This document shows, in pieces, positions 35,894 to 44,401 of a stretch of 64,000 nucleotides of DNA. The translations under genes and the position numbers were made by a program. The stretch spans positions 1 through 64,000 of the IMG/VR virus record IMGVR_UViG_3300042465_005589; one strand, given 5' to 3'. A model generated the notes under the pieces. The model did no database searches and had not been told where the DNA came from. It saw only the letters and a program-made list of their open reading frames with translations. This DNA is from a virus. The first letter of the stretch is position 1. Every line of letters begins with the position of its first letter.

Positions 35894-35910
35894 ATTTCTC
35901 CTTTTTTTTT
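35879..35910 (+). terminator. Rho-independent terminator overlapping a stop codon
   Basis: AAAGGGGAAA pairs with TTTCTCCTTT (one G-T pair), with the TAA stop in the loop, followed by about nine Ts. Confidence 0.7.
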
Positions 35911-35943
35911 ATAAAAATATTTTTTATTCTCAAAAAATATAAT

Positions 35944-35951
35944 TACATTTG
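35944..35951 (+). promoter_or_regulatory. host-type -7 element (TACATTTG)
   Basis: It matches the Bacteroidota TAnnTTTG box, with TTTT at the -33 position 19 bp upstream. It lies 24 bp before the ATG of the 147-residue gene, directly after a terminator. Confidence 0.55.
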
Positions 35952-35975
35952 TACTATAAATAAATCAAGTACATA

Positions 35976-36419
35976 ATGAAAAAAATATTTAAATTTTTTA
36001 AAAGATTGGTGATAAGACGTATTGTTAAATCAAGAAGTCAATTTGATTATCAAGACTCGGGACTATTAGGCGATGTACATATCTGCAAATCAATATGTCG
36101 TAAGTTAATAACTAGTGAGGGGTCTAAATTTTTAATTGCCCCCCTTTCATCACAAAGATATATTAAACATTCCGAATTAGGAATATTTATTATTCTTGAT
36201 GATAAAAAAATTAGTGTAATCAATCACGAGTACTACTACAGTAATATTTTAATGTCTAACAGAGATTGGGAAAAATTAACTAAAATGTACGATACTAAAG
36301 TAGAACGTATTAGACAAGAACTTAAAAATGAAATGAAGTCTCAAATCAAATATTCTTTAAAAAGTATTTTAGATAGAGTGGATAGTTCCAAAAAAATAAA
36401 AACCCCTACTGTAGAGTAA
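35976..36419 (+). CDS. hypothetical basic protein, early-type promoter
   Basis: A 147-residue protein with a very basic N-terminus (MKKIFKFFKRLVIRRIVKSR), which could contact nucleic acid or membrane. The middle is beta-strand-like (GIFIILDDKKISVINHEYYY) and the end is a long charged helix. It has a Bacteroidota-type promoter unlike the late genes around it, so it is probably expressed early, perhaps against the host. Family unknown. The stop codon lies inside a bidirectional-looking hairpin. Confidence 0.5.
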   Translation: MKKIFKFFKRLVIRRIVKSRSQFDYQDSGLLGDVHICKSICRKLITSEGSKFLIAPLSSQRYIKHSELGIFIILDDKKISVINHEYYYSNILMSNRDWEKLTKMYDTKVERIRQELKNEMKSQIKYSLKSILDRVDSSKKIKTPTVE

Positions 36420-36427
36420 GGGTTTCT
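36399..36427. terminator. shared hairpin between convergent genes
   Basis: AAACCC-C-TAC pairs with GTA-A-GGGTTT around the TAA of the plus-strand gene. T-rich flanks exist on both sides, so it can serve both convergent transcripts. Confidence 0.5.
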
Positions 36428-36431
36428 TTAT

Positions 36432-37421
36432 TTAAAACATATCTTCTAATTTATCTAAATGTTTTCTAACAATATCCAAATCACTTATATCAGTATAGGT
36501 CATTCCTTGTTTTTTTAACATTTTAACATGGTTATGTAATTGTGTCATCATTTGTCTAATCATTCCGGACATTGTTGGGTAATTTTCAATCATCTTATCT
36601 AAAAAATAAACTTGTTCAGGTAAGTTTAGAACATTACCAATTTTTTTAACCCATTCTTTTCCATATTTATCAGCATCCATTTCCATATCCCAATAAATTT
36701 TGTAAAACTCCTCAAAGTCTTCAATATCTCCCATGTAAGAATCTTTCAAATTAAATTCCGACATTTGTTGTTCATGTTTCAATTCGTGAAATAAAACATA
36801 TACAAATGATGCAAAATTTGAGAATGACTCAGGTGAACATATAATAATCGCCTTACTTGTTCGAACTCCTTGAAATCCTGTGTTACAGGCATTCAATACT
36901 TTTATTGTATACCCCCTATCTTGAACATAATCTTTTATTTTACTAACGATTAAATCAAACGCTTTATATTTGTCTTCAGGAATGTCTTTTCTAAATTTAT
37001 CAATAACCCTTTCATAATTTGAGGTAGTTTTTAGACCGTTTGGGATGATATCTTCTAAAATCGTATCTTTGGTTATCTCAAACCATTCCGTTACAATAGG
37101 GACTATCTTTTTCTTCCCACCGGGTGTTTGATTTAACACACCGCCTTCTTCATCATTGTCTTCAGGATGTTTTTTCACATATTTAGAAATTTTTCTAGAC
37201 TCTTTTTCTATTTTTGCAATTTTATTCTTTGGTGTACTCATTTTACCATCATAACTATCAAACGCTAATTCTGCACTATCATACTTTGATGTTGGAACAA
37301 TAAAGGGTTGTAATTGCTCTTTATTGAAAAGCCTAACACCAGGACTCATCGGAACTCTAAATGAACCCGAACCACCAGTACCTGTAGCTTCTTTAATTTG
37401 TTTTTTGTTATTTTTATCCAT
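36432..37421 (-). CDS. HExxH zinc metalloprotease-like protein with capsid-targeting-like N-terminus
   Basis: A 329-residue protein when started at MDKNN; an upstream TTG is less likely. The N-terminal MDKNNKKQIKE precedes ATGTGGSGSFRVP, so IKE-A is a T4-type prohead protease junction. The same pattern (LINE-ATSDGSSGSF) occurs in the capsid protein. In the second half, FHELKHEQQ is an HExxH zinc site, and WDMEMDADKYGKEW supplies a likely third ligand (ExxxD). It may be packaged in the capsid and act as a protease after injection. Protease activity and packaging are both inferences. Confidence 0.6.
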   Translation of the reverse strand: MDKNNKKQIKEATGTGGSGSFRVPMSPGVRLFNKEQLQPFIVPTSKYDSAELAFDSYDGKMSTPKNKIAKIEKESRKISKYVKKHPEDNDEEGGVLNQTPGGKKKIVPIVTEWFEITKDTILEDIIPNGLKTTSNYERVIDKFRKDIPEDKYKAFDLIVSKIKDYVQDRGYTIKVLNACNTGFQGVRTSKAIIICSPESFSNFASFVYVLFHELKHEQQMSEFNLKDSYMGDIEDFEEFYKIYWDMEMDADKYGKEWVKKIGNVLNLPEQVYFLDKMIENYPTMSGMIRQMMTQLHNHVKMLKKQGMTYTDISDLDIVRKHLDKLEDMF

Positions 37422-37427
37422 ATACTT

Positions 37428-37434
37428 ATAAATA
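37428..37434 (-). promoter_or_regulatory. candidate late promoter core (TATTTAT)
   Basis: GTATATTTATAAGTATA ends at the ATG of the metalloprotease-like gene, 6 bp from core to start. This also supports the inner start codon. Confidence 0.4.
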
Positions 37435-37449
37435 TACAAAATTTTAATT

Positions 37450-37683
37450 ATGGAACAACAACAACAAGAACTATTCGGAAAATTATTTAATACTATCCCA
37501 TTATATAATGAAGACCATTTAGACGTACTACTATCAACAATGGATAAAGAACAATCAATCTATATTCTAACTCAAGCCGTTAGTTTTGCATTTCACTCAG
37601 GCGTGTTTTCATTGGGGGAATCAGAAATTATTTCAAAATCAATAAGAACATTAAATAAAATTGAAAAAAATGTTGTGGGATAA
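37450..37683 (+). CDS. hypothetical protein (77 aa)
   Basis: Small Gln-rich, helical protein (MEQQQQELFGKLFNTIPLYN) with a hydrophobic core (ILTQAVSFAFHSGVFSLGE). It is divergent from the metalloprotease-like gene across 28 bp and followed by a secreted protein with its own promoter. No family is recognised. Confidence 0.5.
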   Translation: MEQQQQELFGKLFNTIPLYNEDHLDVLLSTMDKEQSIYILTQAVSFAFHSGVFSLGESEIISKSIRTLNKIEKNVVG

Positions 37684-37703
37684 ATAATTTATATTTACAT
37701 TTG
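37673..37703 (+). promoter_or_regulatory. host-type promoter (TTG-N20-TACATTTG)
   Basis: TTG at 37673-37675 and TACATTTG at 37696-37703 fit the Bacteroidota promoter pattern within 1 bp of spacing. It drives the small secreted protein gene at 37724. Confidence 0.6.
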
Positions 37704-37723
37704 TAAAATAAAATACAAACACT

Positions 37724-37996
37724 ATGAAAAAAATATTCTTATCACTTTTACTTATTGTAAGTCTATCCTCATTCTCTCAAGATAACCCAAAACCAAAAAA
37801 CATTGATAAAGGTATCAATGTTTTGTTAGATTCGTTATCCAATGTTTATCGTGTTAAAGTAGGTGCGGTCATTGTTAATGATTACCCAAACTTAAGAACA
37901 ACAACAATCGTTTATGTTAAAAATGGTGAATTAGTTAAAAAAATTATTAAAACTGAAAAAAATCCACCAAAACGAGATATATTAAGTAAAAATTAA
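37724..37996 (+). CDS. small secreted protein with signal peptide
   Basis: A 90-residue protein. Residues 1-19 are a classic signal peptide (basic MKK, hydrophobic IFLSLLLIVSLSS) with a likely cut before or at FSQ-D, the form typical of Flavobacteriia exported proteins. The mature part is about 70 residues, charged, with beta-strand pattern (VKVGAVIVNDYPNLRTTTIV). It has a host-type promoter, so it is probably early. It may act in the host periplasm, for instance against other phages, but nothing shows this directly. Confidence 0.6.
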   Translation: MKKIFLSLLLIVSLSSFSQDNPKPKNIDKGINVLLDSLSNVYRVKVGAVIVNDYPNLRTTTIVYVKNGELVKKIIKTEKNPPKRDILSKN

Positions 37997-39150
37997 ATTG
38001 TTTTATTACACAGTGCGGTAACACTATATCCGGTTTTAATTGTATCAGTACCAATTGGTGAATAAACTCTAACAATTGATTCTCCTGATGAACTATTGAA
38101 ATTTATTTTAATAGGTGCCTCTCCTATTGTATAAATAACAAATTCTTTAACACCTTTATTACAAAGTTTTTGAAGGTCTTTTAAAGCATATTCTACTTCA
38201 ATTCCACCTCTTTTAAATGTTTTTGATTTGGATGGGTCAACTAAAAGTTGTTCCAATAACTCTTGATAATTATTTGCTGTTATTTTTACAAGTTTATCAC
38301 CACTAACTGACACATTATTTCTTGAATTTATAAGAGTTAATTGATAAACATATAATGGGACCCATTTAAAATCAACATATTTATGTGGTCTAGTCGTCAC
38401 ATAACCAGTGTCTTGAATCACCTCTTCCCCCTTATTAAGAACAACTAATCTATCGGGAATGGTTCCGGTATCAAAAGTTACAACACCATTACCATATAAT
38501 TTTTCATTAGTTAATACATAATTAAGACTTGCATCTCCTTGACCCGCCTCAATTTTTACACCAACCCAATTACAAATATCTTTGGAATCTTTATCTTTAA
38601 CTTCCCCCGTTCCTTTAATATCGAAATTAACAAACTGTTCTTGTTTGTATAATTTAATTTTTTCAGGGTTTTTATTATCACCTTTAGTCTTATCATACGG
38701 AGTTTTACCTAATGTAACTTGATTAACATCTGTTGGAACTTGGATAGTTAAAACACCATTCTTGATTAAATCAGGAAATATCTCCTGAAAATATTTTTTA
38801 ACCGAATTTGCTCTTGCCAATGCCAAACTTCCCTTTGTCTCATATCCTTTAGGATTCGTCACATTTGATTCTCCAGATGTTATATTAACTATAAATGTCT
38901 TACCACCATTGTCTTTAATAAATTTTTCAATCTGAGGTTTTAATGCGATAATATCGTTTTTAACGGTTGGGGAATCAATCTGACCAAACCCAAATTTATC
39001 TCCAATACTTTGTATTGGGAATTCTGTGTTAATCAACGATTGTTTTGTAGAAACTTGTTCCAGGTTTAAATATTGTCGTTTTGTCGCGCCTTCGTGAAGA
39101 TTCATTATTCTATTTCTTTCCTCACTAGATATCTCAAATAAATTATTCAT
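37993..39150 (-). CDS. OmpA-like domain virion protein
   Basis: A 385-residue protein when started at MNNLFEISSEERNRIMNLHE, the ATG behind a TATTTAT element. LHE-G at residue 20 looks like a prohead-protease junction. A segment around residues 110-140 (VNITSGESNVTNPKGYETKG then SLALARANSVKKYF) matches the OmpA C-terminal motif 'G-x-(T)-x...L-x-x-x-R-A-x-x-V'. This fold binds peptidoglycan. The C-terminal half is beta-rich and unassigned. Its stop overlaps the convergent secreted-protein gene by 4 bp. Confidence 0.5.
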   Translation of the reverse strand: MNNLFEISSEERNRIMNLHEGATKRQYLNLEQVSTKQSLINTEFPIQSIGDKFGFGQIDSPTVKNDIIALKPQIEKFIKDNGGKTFIVNITSGESNVTNPKGYETKGSLALARANSVKKYFQEIFPDLIKNGVLTIQVPTDVNQVTLGKTPYDKTKGDNKNPEKIKLYKQEQFVNFDIKGTGEVKDKDSKDICNWVGVKIEAGQGDASLNYVLTNEKLYGNGVVTFDTGTIPDRLVVLNKGEEVIQDTGYVTTRPHKYVDFKWVPLYVYQLTLINSRNNVSVSGDKLVKITANNYQELLEQLLVDPSKSKTFKRGGIEVEYALKDLQKLCNKGVKEFVIYTIGEAPIKINFNSSSGESIVRVYSPIGTDTIKTGYSVTALCNKTI

Positions 39151-39164
39151 ATTTTTCTTTTTAT

Positions 39165-39171
39165 ATAAATA
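39165..39171 (-). promoter_or_regulatory. candidate late promoter core (TATTTAT)
   Basis: Minus-strand TGTATTTATATAAAAAG lies 14 bp before the preferred ATG of the OmpA-like gene. Confidence 0.45.
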
Positions 39172-39205
39172 CATTATTATTTATTTAAACTTAATATTTG
39201 TGCAT

Positions 39206-39233
39206 AAAAAAAAGGGACATATAGTCCCTTTTT
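39206..39233 (-). terminator. Rho-independent terminator after the capsid gene
   Basis: AAAAAGGGAC pairs with GTCCCTTTTT over a 5-base loop; on the minus strand it ends in eight Ts. It can also work on the plus strand. Confidence 0.8.
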
Positions 39234-39255
39234 ATTAAATATTTTAAGATTTTGA

Positions 39256-41112
39256 TTATCTCAATTCTCTTAAATCGAATGTTCTAACACCATCTACAGT
39301 AATTCTTCCGTAAAATCTGTTGTTCACCATTTTTTTCGCGTAACGAGTCATTATACCTTTAATCGGTGTAAAGTTGAATGGGTTGTACATTGTTGGTGTT
39401 AATTGTAATGGTACATACGGTGCGTAGATGTATCCTGTGTCTAACAATGATGTTCCTTTGTGTCCAATTAACACTTGGTTAGCTGGGAAGTAAGGGTCAC
39501 GGTAAACTTGGTAACGTCCTGCTAATGTTCCAACTCTTTCAATACCCATGTTATATTGGTCTTGTTCAGGAGAAGCATTAGATACGTGGAAGTACTCTAA
39601 ATCATCAAAGATAGCAGAAACCTCAGAAGATACAACAATCCAGTTTGCTCCACCTCTTAAAGTAGATTTGTGGATTTGTGCAGACAATTGGTTAATTGCT
39701 GTAATTAATGTTTGGTTCCAATCTTTTTGAGTGTAAGAAGTTACTTGAGAAATTCTTCTCCAACCATTGTAATCCCATCTCAAGTTCCATGCAGCACCTT
39801 TACGTAAATCTCTTAAGATTTCACGGTCAATTTCTGCCGCAACTTGCTCAGATAATAAAGCTGTTAATTCAGCTTCAGCATCGATGTTGTGGAAAGCTGC
39901 AACGTCTTGAGCTAACTCAGGAGACCATTGTGCTCTTAATTTTCTTTCTGTAACTGATACAGTAACTGAATCTAAATCGAAAGAAACCTCACCGATTTTA
40001 TCTTCAAATTCTAATTCTTCATAACGTCTGAAAACAGCTTTAAATGAAGTTGTTGCTAATGCTTCAGAAATAGTTGTACCTGTGTAACCATCTAACGATG
40101 AAGAATCACAATCAGCACATACTGGACAAGATAAATCAACTTCTAACCAAATACAACCATCAACGTCACATACATTTTTGAATGAACCACCGTTACCAGT
40201 AGATGCAAATGTTGTTTGAGTTGTGTTACCATATTTCACAATACCTCTACCATAGATTTGAGTTACAACTCTAAATAATAAAGCTCCTGTAGATACAGCA
40301 CATGGTGAACTAGCGTCAACTGTTAAACCAGCTCCTGTATAGATAATTAAATCAGATAAGAATGATTCAGTATCCATTTCGTTACCATCAGGTCCGATTA
40401 ATTTTCCTGCACCTGTGTCAGCAAAACCACACATTTTAATGATAACTTTTCTTGTGTTACCTGAAGCAATTACTGCTGCTCCATCAGTTGTTCCTGAAAT
40501 AACTGCATCAACTAAAACTCCACCTGTCCATTTTTGGATAGTTGTTGTTGCTGTGATAGCTGACCAACGACCTTTAGAATAATCAAATAATCCTGGTGGG
40601 TCTAAACTTGGTTCGTTACCTTCATAGAATAAATCATAAAGATTTTTTTCATATACTGGGTTGTTTGAGCCTGAACCTGCTGTGTAACCTTCACTTGGAG
40701 AACCTGGATAATTTCCTGGAGACCCGATTGGTGCGTAGTGCTCACCTGAATACTGACCGTCAATACCGTCTTTGTATCCTTGAATTTTTGGTACAAAATA
40801 GAATAATTTACCGATTGGTAAGTTCATTGCTTGTACAGAAACGATATCATTCGCTAATAATTTAGAGAATACTCTTCTTACGATAGGAAATACAACAGTT
40901 TCAAATGAACCTGAAGACCCGTCAGAAGTTGCTTCGTTTATTAAGAAAGACGCTTGGTTCTCATATAATTGAGCTACGTTTTCTCTTAAGTGACCTTTAA
41001 GACCTTCAAGAAATCCTAATTTGTCCCATTTGTTGATTGTGTCTTCTTTAATAACTTTAAGGTGTTTTAACCCGATGTTACCAACTAGACCTGATTCTAA
41101 TAATGCTCCCAT
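39256..41112 (-). CDS. major capsid protein (gp23-like)
   Basis: A 618-residue protein. The N-terminal 60 residues form a helical propeptide (MGALLESGLVGNIGLKHLKV) ending LINE60-ATSDGSSGSF, close to the gp23 cut site at Glu65 of T4. FPIVRRVFSKLLANDIVSVQ and PIGKLFYFVPKIQG follow, typical of gp23. The HK97-fold core continues to FTPIKGIMTRYAKKMVNNRF near the C-terminus. An insert at about residues 170-350 is Gly/Thr-rich with a CDVDGC and CPVCADC cluster. It lies directly downstream of the scaffold gene and ends at a strong terminator. Confidence 0.88.
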   Translation of the reverse strand: MGALLESGLVGNIGLKHLKVIKEDTINKWDKLGFLEGLKGHLRENVAQLYENQASFLINEATSDGSSGSFETVVFPIVRRVFSKLLANDIVSVQAMNLPIGKLFYFVPKIQGYKDGIDGQYSGEHYAPIGSPGNYPGSPSEGYTAGSGSNNPVYEKNLYDLFYEGNEPSLDPPGLFDYSKGRWSAITATTTIQKWTGGVLVDAVISGTTDGAAVIASGNTRKVIIKMCGFADTGAGKLIGPDGNEMDTESFLSDLIIYTGAGLTVDASSPCAVSTGALLFRVVTQIYGRGIVKYGNTTQTTFASTGNGGSFKNVCDVDGCIWLEVDLSCPVCADCDSSSLDGYTGTTISEALATTSFKAVFRRYEELEFEDKIGEVSFDLDSVTVSVTERKLRAQWSPELAQDVAAFHNIDAEAELTALLSEQVAAEIDREILRDLRKGAAWNLRWDYNGWRRISQVTSYTQKDWNQTLITAINQLSAQIHKSTLRGGANWIVVSSEVSAIFDDLEYFHVSNASPEQDQYNMGIERVGTLAGRYQVYRDPYFPANQVLIGHKGTSLLDTGYIYAPYVPLQLTPTMYNPFNFTPIKGIMTRYAKKMVNNRFYGRITVDGVRTFDLRELR

Positions 41113-41144
41113 TTTTTTTGGTTTTTATTAATTTTTATTTATTT

Positions 41145-42695
41145 TTATTTTAATTTTGACATTAAGTCTTTCATTCTTAAGAACTGTGGATTCTCATATG
41201 TTTTAGATTCAATTAGATTAATTGCTGAACCTGTTGAAGGTGCTTTAGCAATTGTTCTTTCTAATGACTCATTCATAGGTTGAGAAGAAGTCCCTGTAAG
41301 TTCATCCTTAATGACTTTGTATAAGTTTTTAGATTCTTTAATGTTTTCAACACCGTCAAATCTTCTTAAGATATTTATTTTTTCTTGTTTTGATGTTGAA
41401 TGTTCTGTAAACAAACGAGTAGCGTAAGCTAAGTTTGAATTAAACACTGCAACCTCATTCAATTTATTTCTAAATACGTTAAGAGCTTTTCTGTATTCTT
41501 CATTTTTTTCTCTAAGAACTGTTAACTCAGTTGTATTAGTATTCTCTTTAATTGCGGTATTAAAAGATGAGTGTGCTCTTGGTTTTGGCAAACCACCTTT
41601 TCTGAAATTACTTCCATTACCTAATGTGCGAGAAGCCTCTTTTGTTTCAGCTTTTTTAGTTGTGTTAGCAACTTGCTCTTTTGTTTCTGTTTTTTTAACA
41701 GTTTTCATTTTACCTTCAAGATTTTCACCATCTTTGTAATCAAATTTTGCTTTTCCTGTACCCATAGTTACATTAGCAGATTTTTTTACAGTTTTGAAAC
41801 CACCATTTTGATTAGGTTTAGTATCATATTTAAATTTACTAGGATTCCCTAATCCGGTTCCTTTAGGTTTTACAGTCATTTTAGATTCTACTACTGTATC
41901 ATCATCCATGTCCATATCATCTTGTTCATCTAACTCTGTGTCGTCTTCGTCATCAAAAGAAATTTCATAAACGATTTCTTCATCGTCCATATCTTCTTCT
42001 TCGTCAAATTCTGATTCAAAATCTTTGAAGTGTCCATCAACATCTCCAATTTTATGACCATTACGTCTTTTAAAATCGTGTTTGTTTCCTCCAAACGCTT
42101 CACCCATTTCTGAATCTTCGTCGTCATTATCAAATACTCTAGATATGATATCTTCGATACCTTCAGAATCATCGTCTTCATCTTCGTCTTCAAATTCGAA
42201 TTCGTCTTCGTCTTCGTCTTCGTCGTTAAATTGTTCAAACATTTCTTCATCTTCGCTCTCACCAACAATCATGTATTCTTTATTGTTCTCGTTGTCTTTT
42301 AAACTGATGTTACCAGAATCATCTTTAGTAACTACAATATTATCCTCAGGTCCCATTAATTGAAATACACGTAAGATTTCTTCATCGTCATCTACGTCAG
42401 TAAGGTCTATGGTTTCTTCGTCATCATCCATATCTACATTATCAGTATCCATGTCGTCTTCCATATCTACATCAACATCCATGTCATCCATGTCTGTATC
42501 CATATCCATGTCATCCATGTCAACTTCAGTGTCAATCTCTTCTTCTTCTTGTTCTGTAAGAGATTCTTTTACTAGTTCTTTGATTTCTTGCGACATTGTC
42601 GAAGCAAGTATTCCTTTTGCATTTTCAGCTACCGCTTCTTCCAAATTTTTCATTTGGATGATAGCTTCTTCAACTAAAGATTTTTCTTTTGCCAT
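41145..42695 (-). CDS. prohead scaffold/core protein (gp22-like), acidic
   Basis: A 516-residue protein. The first 60 residues are helical (MAKEKSLVEEAIIQMKNLEE). Residues of about 60-270 are extremely rich in Asp and Glu (long DEDEDE and MDMDTDMDD runs), and the C-terminal 200 residues are basic and helical. Location between the prohead protease and capsid genes and its charge pattern fit the T4 gp22 core role, in which the scaffold is degraded during maturation. The opposite strand gives serine-rich shadow ORFs. A TATTTAT element precedes it. Confidence 0.72.
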   Translation of the reverse strand: MAKEKSLVEEAIIQMKNLEEAVAENAKGILASTMSQEIKELVKESLTEQEEEEIDTEVDMDDMDMDTDMDDMDVDVDMEDDMDTDNVDMDDDEETIDLTDVDDDEEILRVFQLMGPEDNIVVTKDDSGNISLKDNENNKEYMIVGESEDEEMFEQFNDEDEDEDEFEFEDEDEDDDSEGIEDIISRVFDNDDEDSEMGEAFGGNKHDFKRRNGHKIGDVDGHFKDFESEFDEEEDMDDEEIVYEISFDDEDDTELDEQDDMDMDDDTVVESKMTVKPKGTGLGNPSKFKYDTKPNQNGGFKTVKKSANVTMGTGKAKFDYKDGENLEGKMKTVKKTETKEQVANTTKKAETKEASRTLGNGSNFRKGGLPKPRAHSSFNTAIKENTNTTELTVLREKNEEYRKALNVFRNKLNEVAVFNSNLAYATRLFTEHSTSKQEKINILRRFDGVENIKESKNLYKVIKDELTGTSSQPMNESLERTIAKAPSTGSAINLIESKTYENPQFLRMKDLMSKLK

Positions 42696-42718
42696 TTGTG
42701 TTTAAGTTATTTTAATAT

Positions 42719-42725
42719 ATAAATA
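42719..42725 (-). promoter_or_regulatory. candidate late promoter core (TATTTAT)
   Basis: Minus-strand GATATTTATATATTAAAAT lies 23 bp before the scaffold ATG and is one of the best matches. Confidence 0.5.
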
Positions 42726-42812
42726 TCTCCCATTATTAAAAAATCATTATTTTTAATAATTTGGTGTTGAGTTTTTTTATAACTATAAATATTACCAAAA
42801 AAATAAAAGCAT

Positions 42813-42842
42813 AAAAAAAGGAGACATTTCTGTCTCCTTTAT
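42813..42842 (-). terminator. Rho-independent terminator
   Basis: AAAGGAGAC pairs with GTCTCCTTT, followed by seven Ts on the minus strand, just after the 69-residue gene and before the scaffold promoter. Confidence 0.75.
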
Positions 42843-42862
42843 TAATTATTGAATATAAATTC

Positions 42863-43072
42863 TTATTCTATCACTTCATCAATTTTGCTTTCAACAATTG
42901 CTGTGATTCTCCATTCCATTGTATAATGCTCAAAAACTTTCGTAACTTTCGCTTCTACATCAGTTGGGTTATAACCACTAACTAATTTTTCTTCTCTTAA
43001 TTTTTTAATCTTTCCTGATGCCTCATCAACTGAGTCTAAGGTAATTTTTGCAATGAAATACTTCTCGTCCAT
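42863..43072 (-). CDS. DUF4494-like small protein
   Basis: A 69-residue protein whose pattern 'FIAKITLDSVDEASGKIKKL...EEKLVSGYNPTDVEAKV...EWRITAIVESK' resembles the Bacteroidota family DUF4494. Proteins of that family share a two-beta-strand start, a conserved 'YLVDA..TEAE' helix and a final 'I-x-x-A/V-K' strand. If correct, it is a host-derived small gene placed between the prohead protease and scaffold genes. Its function is unknown; the family assignment is by eye only. Confidence 0.45.
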   Translation of the reverse strand: MDEKYFIAKITLDSVDEASGKIKKLREEKLVSGYNPTDVEAKVTKVFEHYTMEWRITAIVESKIDEVIE

Positions 43073-43089
43073 AATTTTTTTTATTTAGT

Positions 43090-43815
43090 TTAATGACCTA
43101 AATAATCGTTTAATTTTTTCATTAAGTCAAGTGATTTATTACCTGAATTACCAACATGTCTTTCAACACTCATTCTTTTCTCTTCATCTAAGTTTTCATC
43201 ATACAAACTTTTATCCTCTTTATTTAAAAATAGGTATGCTCCCGGTGTTGAAGGTGAAGACACTAAGTCAAAACAAATTAATTCAAAATCATCTTGTACT
43301 TCGTTTTGGTCACCAATTTTTTTAAGTGACCCAACACCCCTTGATGATATACCTAAAGTAACTCCTTGTCTTAAGTAATTTGCAGCTAAATCTCCTTTAG
43401 TTGAACAGATACCTCTTTCATGGTAACCCGGTGATGTCAATAATTTAATCTTTCCCATTAAGACGTTACCTTCCCACCATACTTCAGTGATTGCATGAGA
43501 AACTCTATCTAAATCAATTAGTGATGATTCCGGGTGATTTAACTCTGATAGAGCAGTACCCTTTTTAATCATTTTTTTATAATTCTCAGATTCTCTTTTT
43601 AATATACGTTCAGGGTATAATCTACCATTTCTATTTGGGGTGTCATATTTTTGTAATACGGCATAAAATTCAAATGGTTTTGAGTGGTCCAACATCTCGC
43701 TAGATTCTCTAATTAAAGTTTCGTTACGATTATCCTTTGGGTTAATATAACCCGCATCGTATTCAACTAATATACCTTTTCCTGATTCATTCGGTTGTAA
43801 TATTTTTAAACTCAT
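43090..43815 (-). CDS. prohead core protease (gp21-like)
   Basis: A 241-residue serine protease of the phage-prohead/herpes assemblin type. The catalytic His lies in LSELNHPESS and the Ser in TLGISSRGVGS. The conserved lead-in is FEFYAVLQKYDTPNRNGRLY. Expected to cut the scaffold, the capsid propeptide and internal proteins after (L/I)xE. Its position between portal and scaffold genes matches T4. A TATTTAT element is upstream. Confidence 0.85.
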   Translation of the reverse strand: MSLKILQPNESGKGILVEYDAGYINPKDNRNETLIRESSEMLDHSKPFEFYAVLQKYDTPNRNGRLYPERILKRESENYKKMIKKGTALSELNHPESSLIDLDRVSHAITEVWWEGNVLMGKIKLLTSPGYHERGICSTKGDLAANYLRQGVTLGISSRGVGSLKKIGDQNEVQDDFELICFDLVSSPSTPGAYLFLNKEDKSLYDENLDEEKRMSVERHVGNSGNKSLDLMKKLNDYLGH

Positions 43816-43831
43816 TTTAAATGTTTTAATA

Positions 43832-43838
43832 ATAAATA
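43832..43838 (-). promoter_or_regulatory. candidate late promoter core (TATTTAT)
   Basis: Minus-strand AATATTTATTATTAAAAC lies 16 bp before the prohead protease ATG. Confidence 0.5.
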
Positions 43839-44309
43839 TTAAACATTTTCGGTTTGTGACGGATATTCAACGGATTTGATTTTTTTAGTTAGATAAAAGT
43901 TAAAATAATTATTTTTATAAAAGTTATCATTAAAGATTTGATTTGTTATTTTAATTAATGAATCTTTAATTTGTTTTGATTTAAAATCGAAGTTTTCCTC
44001 AATAATAAAAAAGTTAATTTCAATATTCATAAATGATTTTTTCCCCAAATTTAAACCGCTTGACCTTAAATCTAAATCAACGATAAATTTTGTATCAAAA
44101 ATTTTATTATTTAAAGAGTCATAAACTGAGTGTTTTACTCCCCTACTTAGGTTTAAAACTGTTCGATTCCAATTATCACAATCATAGAATGGTTCGACCC
44201 ATGTTTGTATATTTAAGTAAAGTGATTTTAAGTTGACAGAATCAACTGTTCCATAAACAACTTTTGCAGTTTTAAAACCGTTTAGTTGAGAGGTTTTCCC
44301 CTTTTTCAT
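43839..44309 (-). CDS. hypothetical protein near the prohead genes
   Basis: A 156-residue protein (MKKGKTSQLNGFKTAKVVYG) with alternating strand-like hydrophobics and no cysteine-rich or catalytic motif. I do not recognise the family. It lies in the head-module order beside the prohead protease, where T4 keeps small accessory head genes. A role in head or neck assembly is a guess from position only. Confidence 0.5.
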   Translation of the reverse strand: MKKGKTSQLNGFKTAKVVYGTVDSVNLKSLYLNIQTWVEPFYDCDNWNRTVLNLSRGVKHSVYDSLNNKIFDTKFIVDLDLRSSGLNLGKKSFMNIEINFFIIEENFDFKSKQIKDSLIKITNQIFNDNFYKNNYFNFYLTKKIKSVEYPSQTENV

Positions 44310-44401
44310 TAATTTTCATATTTTTCCTTTTATTTTTAAAAAAGATAGGTAAAAATAGGTGTTAGGTCAAATTTTTTGTTAATTTGGAATATATGTATAA
44401 T

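Noticed and set aside
42082-42705. Plus-strand serine-rich ORFs
   Set aside because: They mirror the Asp/Glu-rich scaffold coding strand; composition alone explains them.
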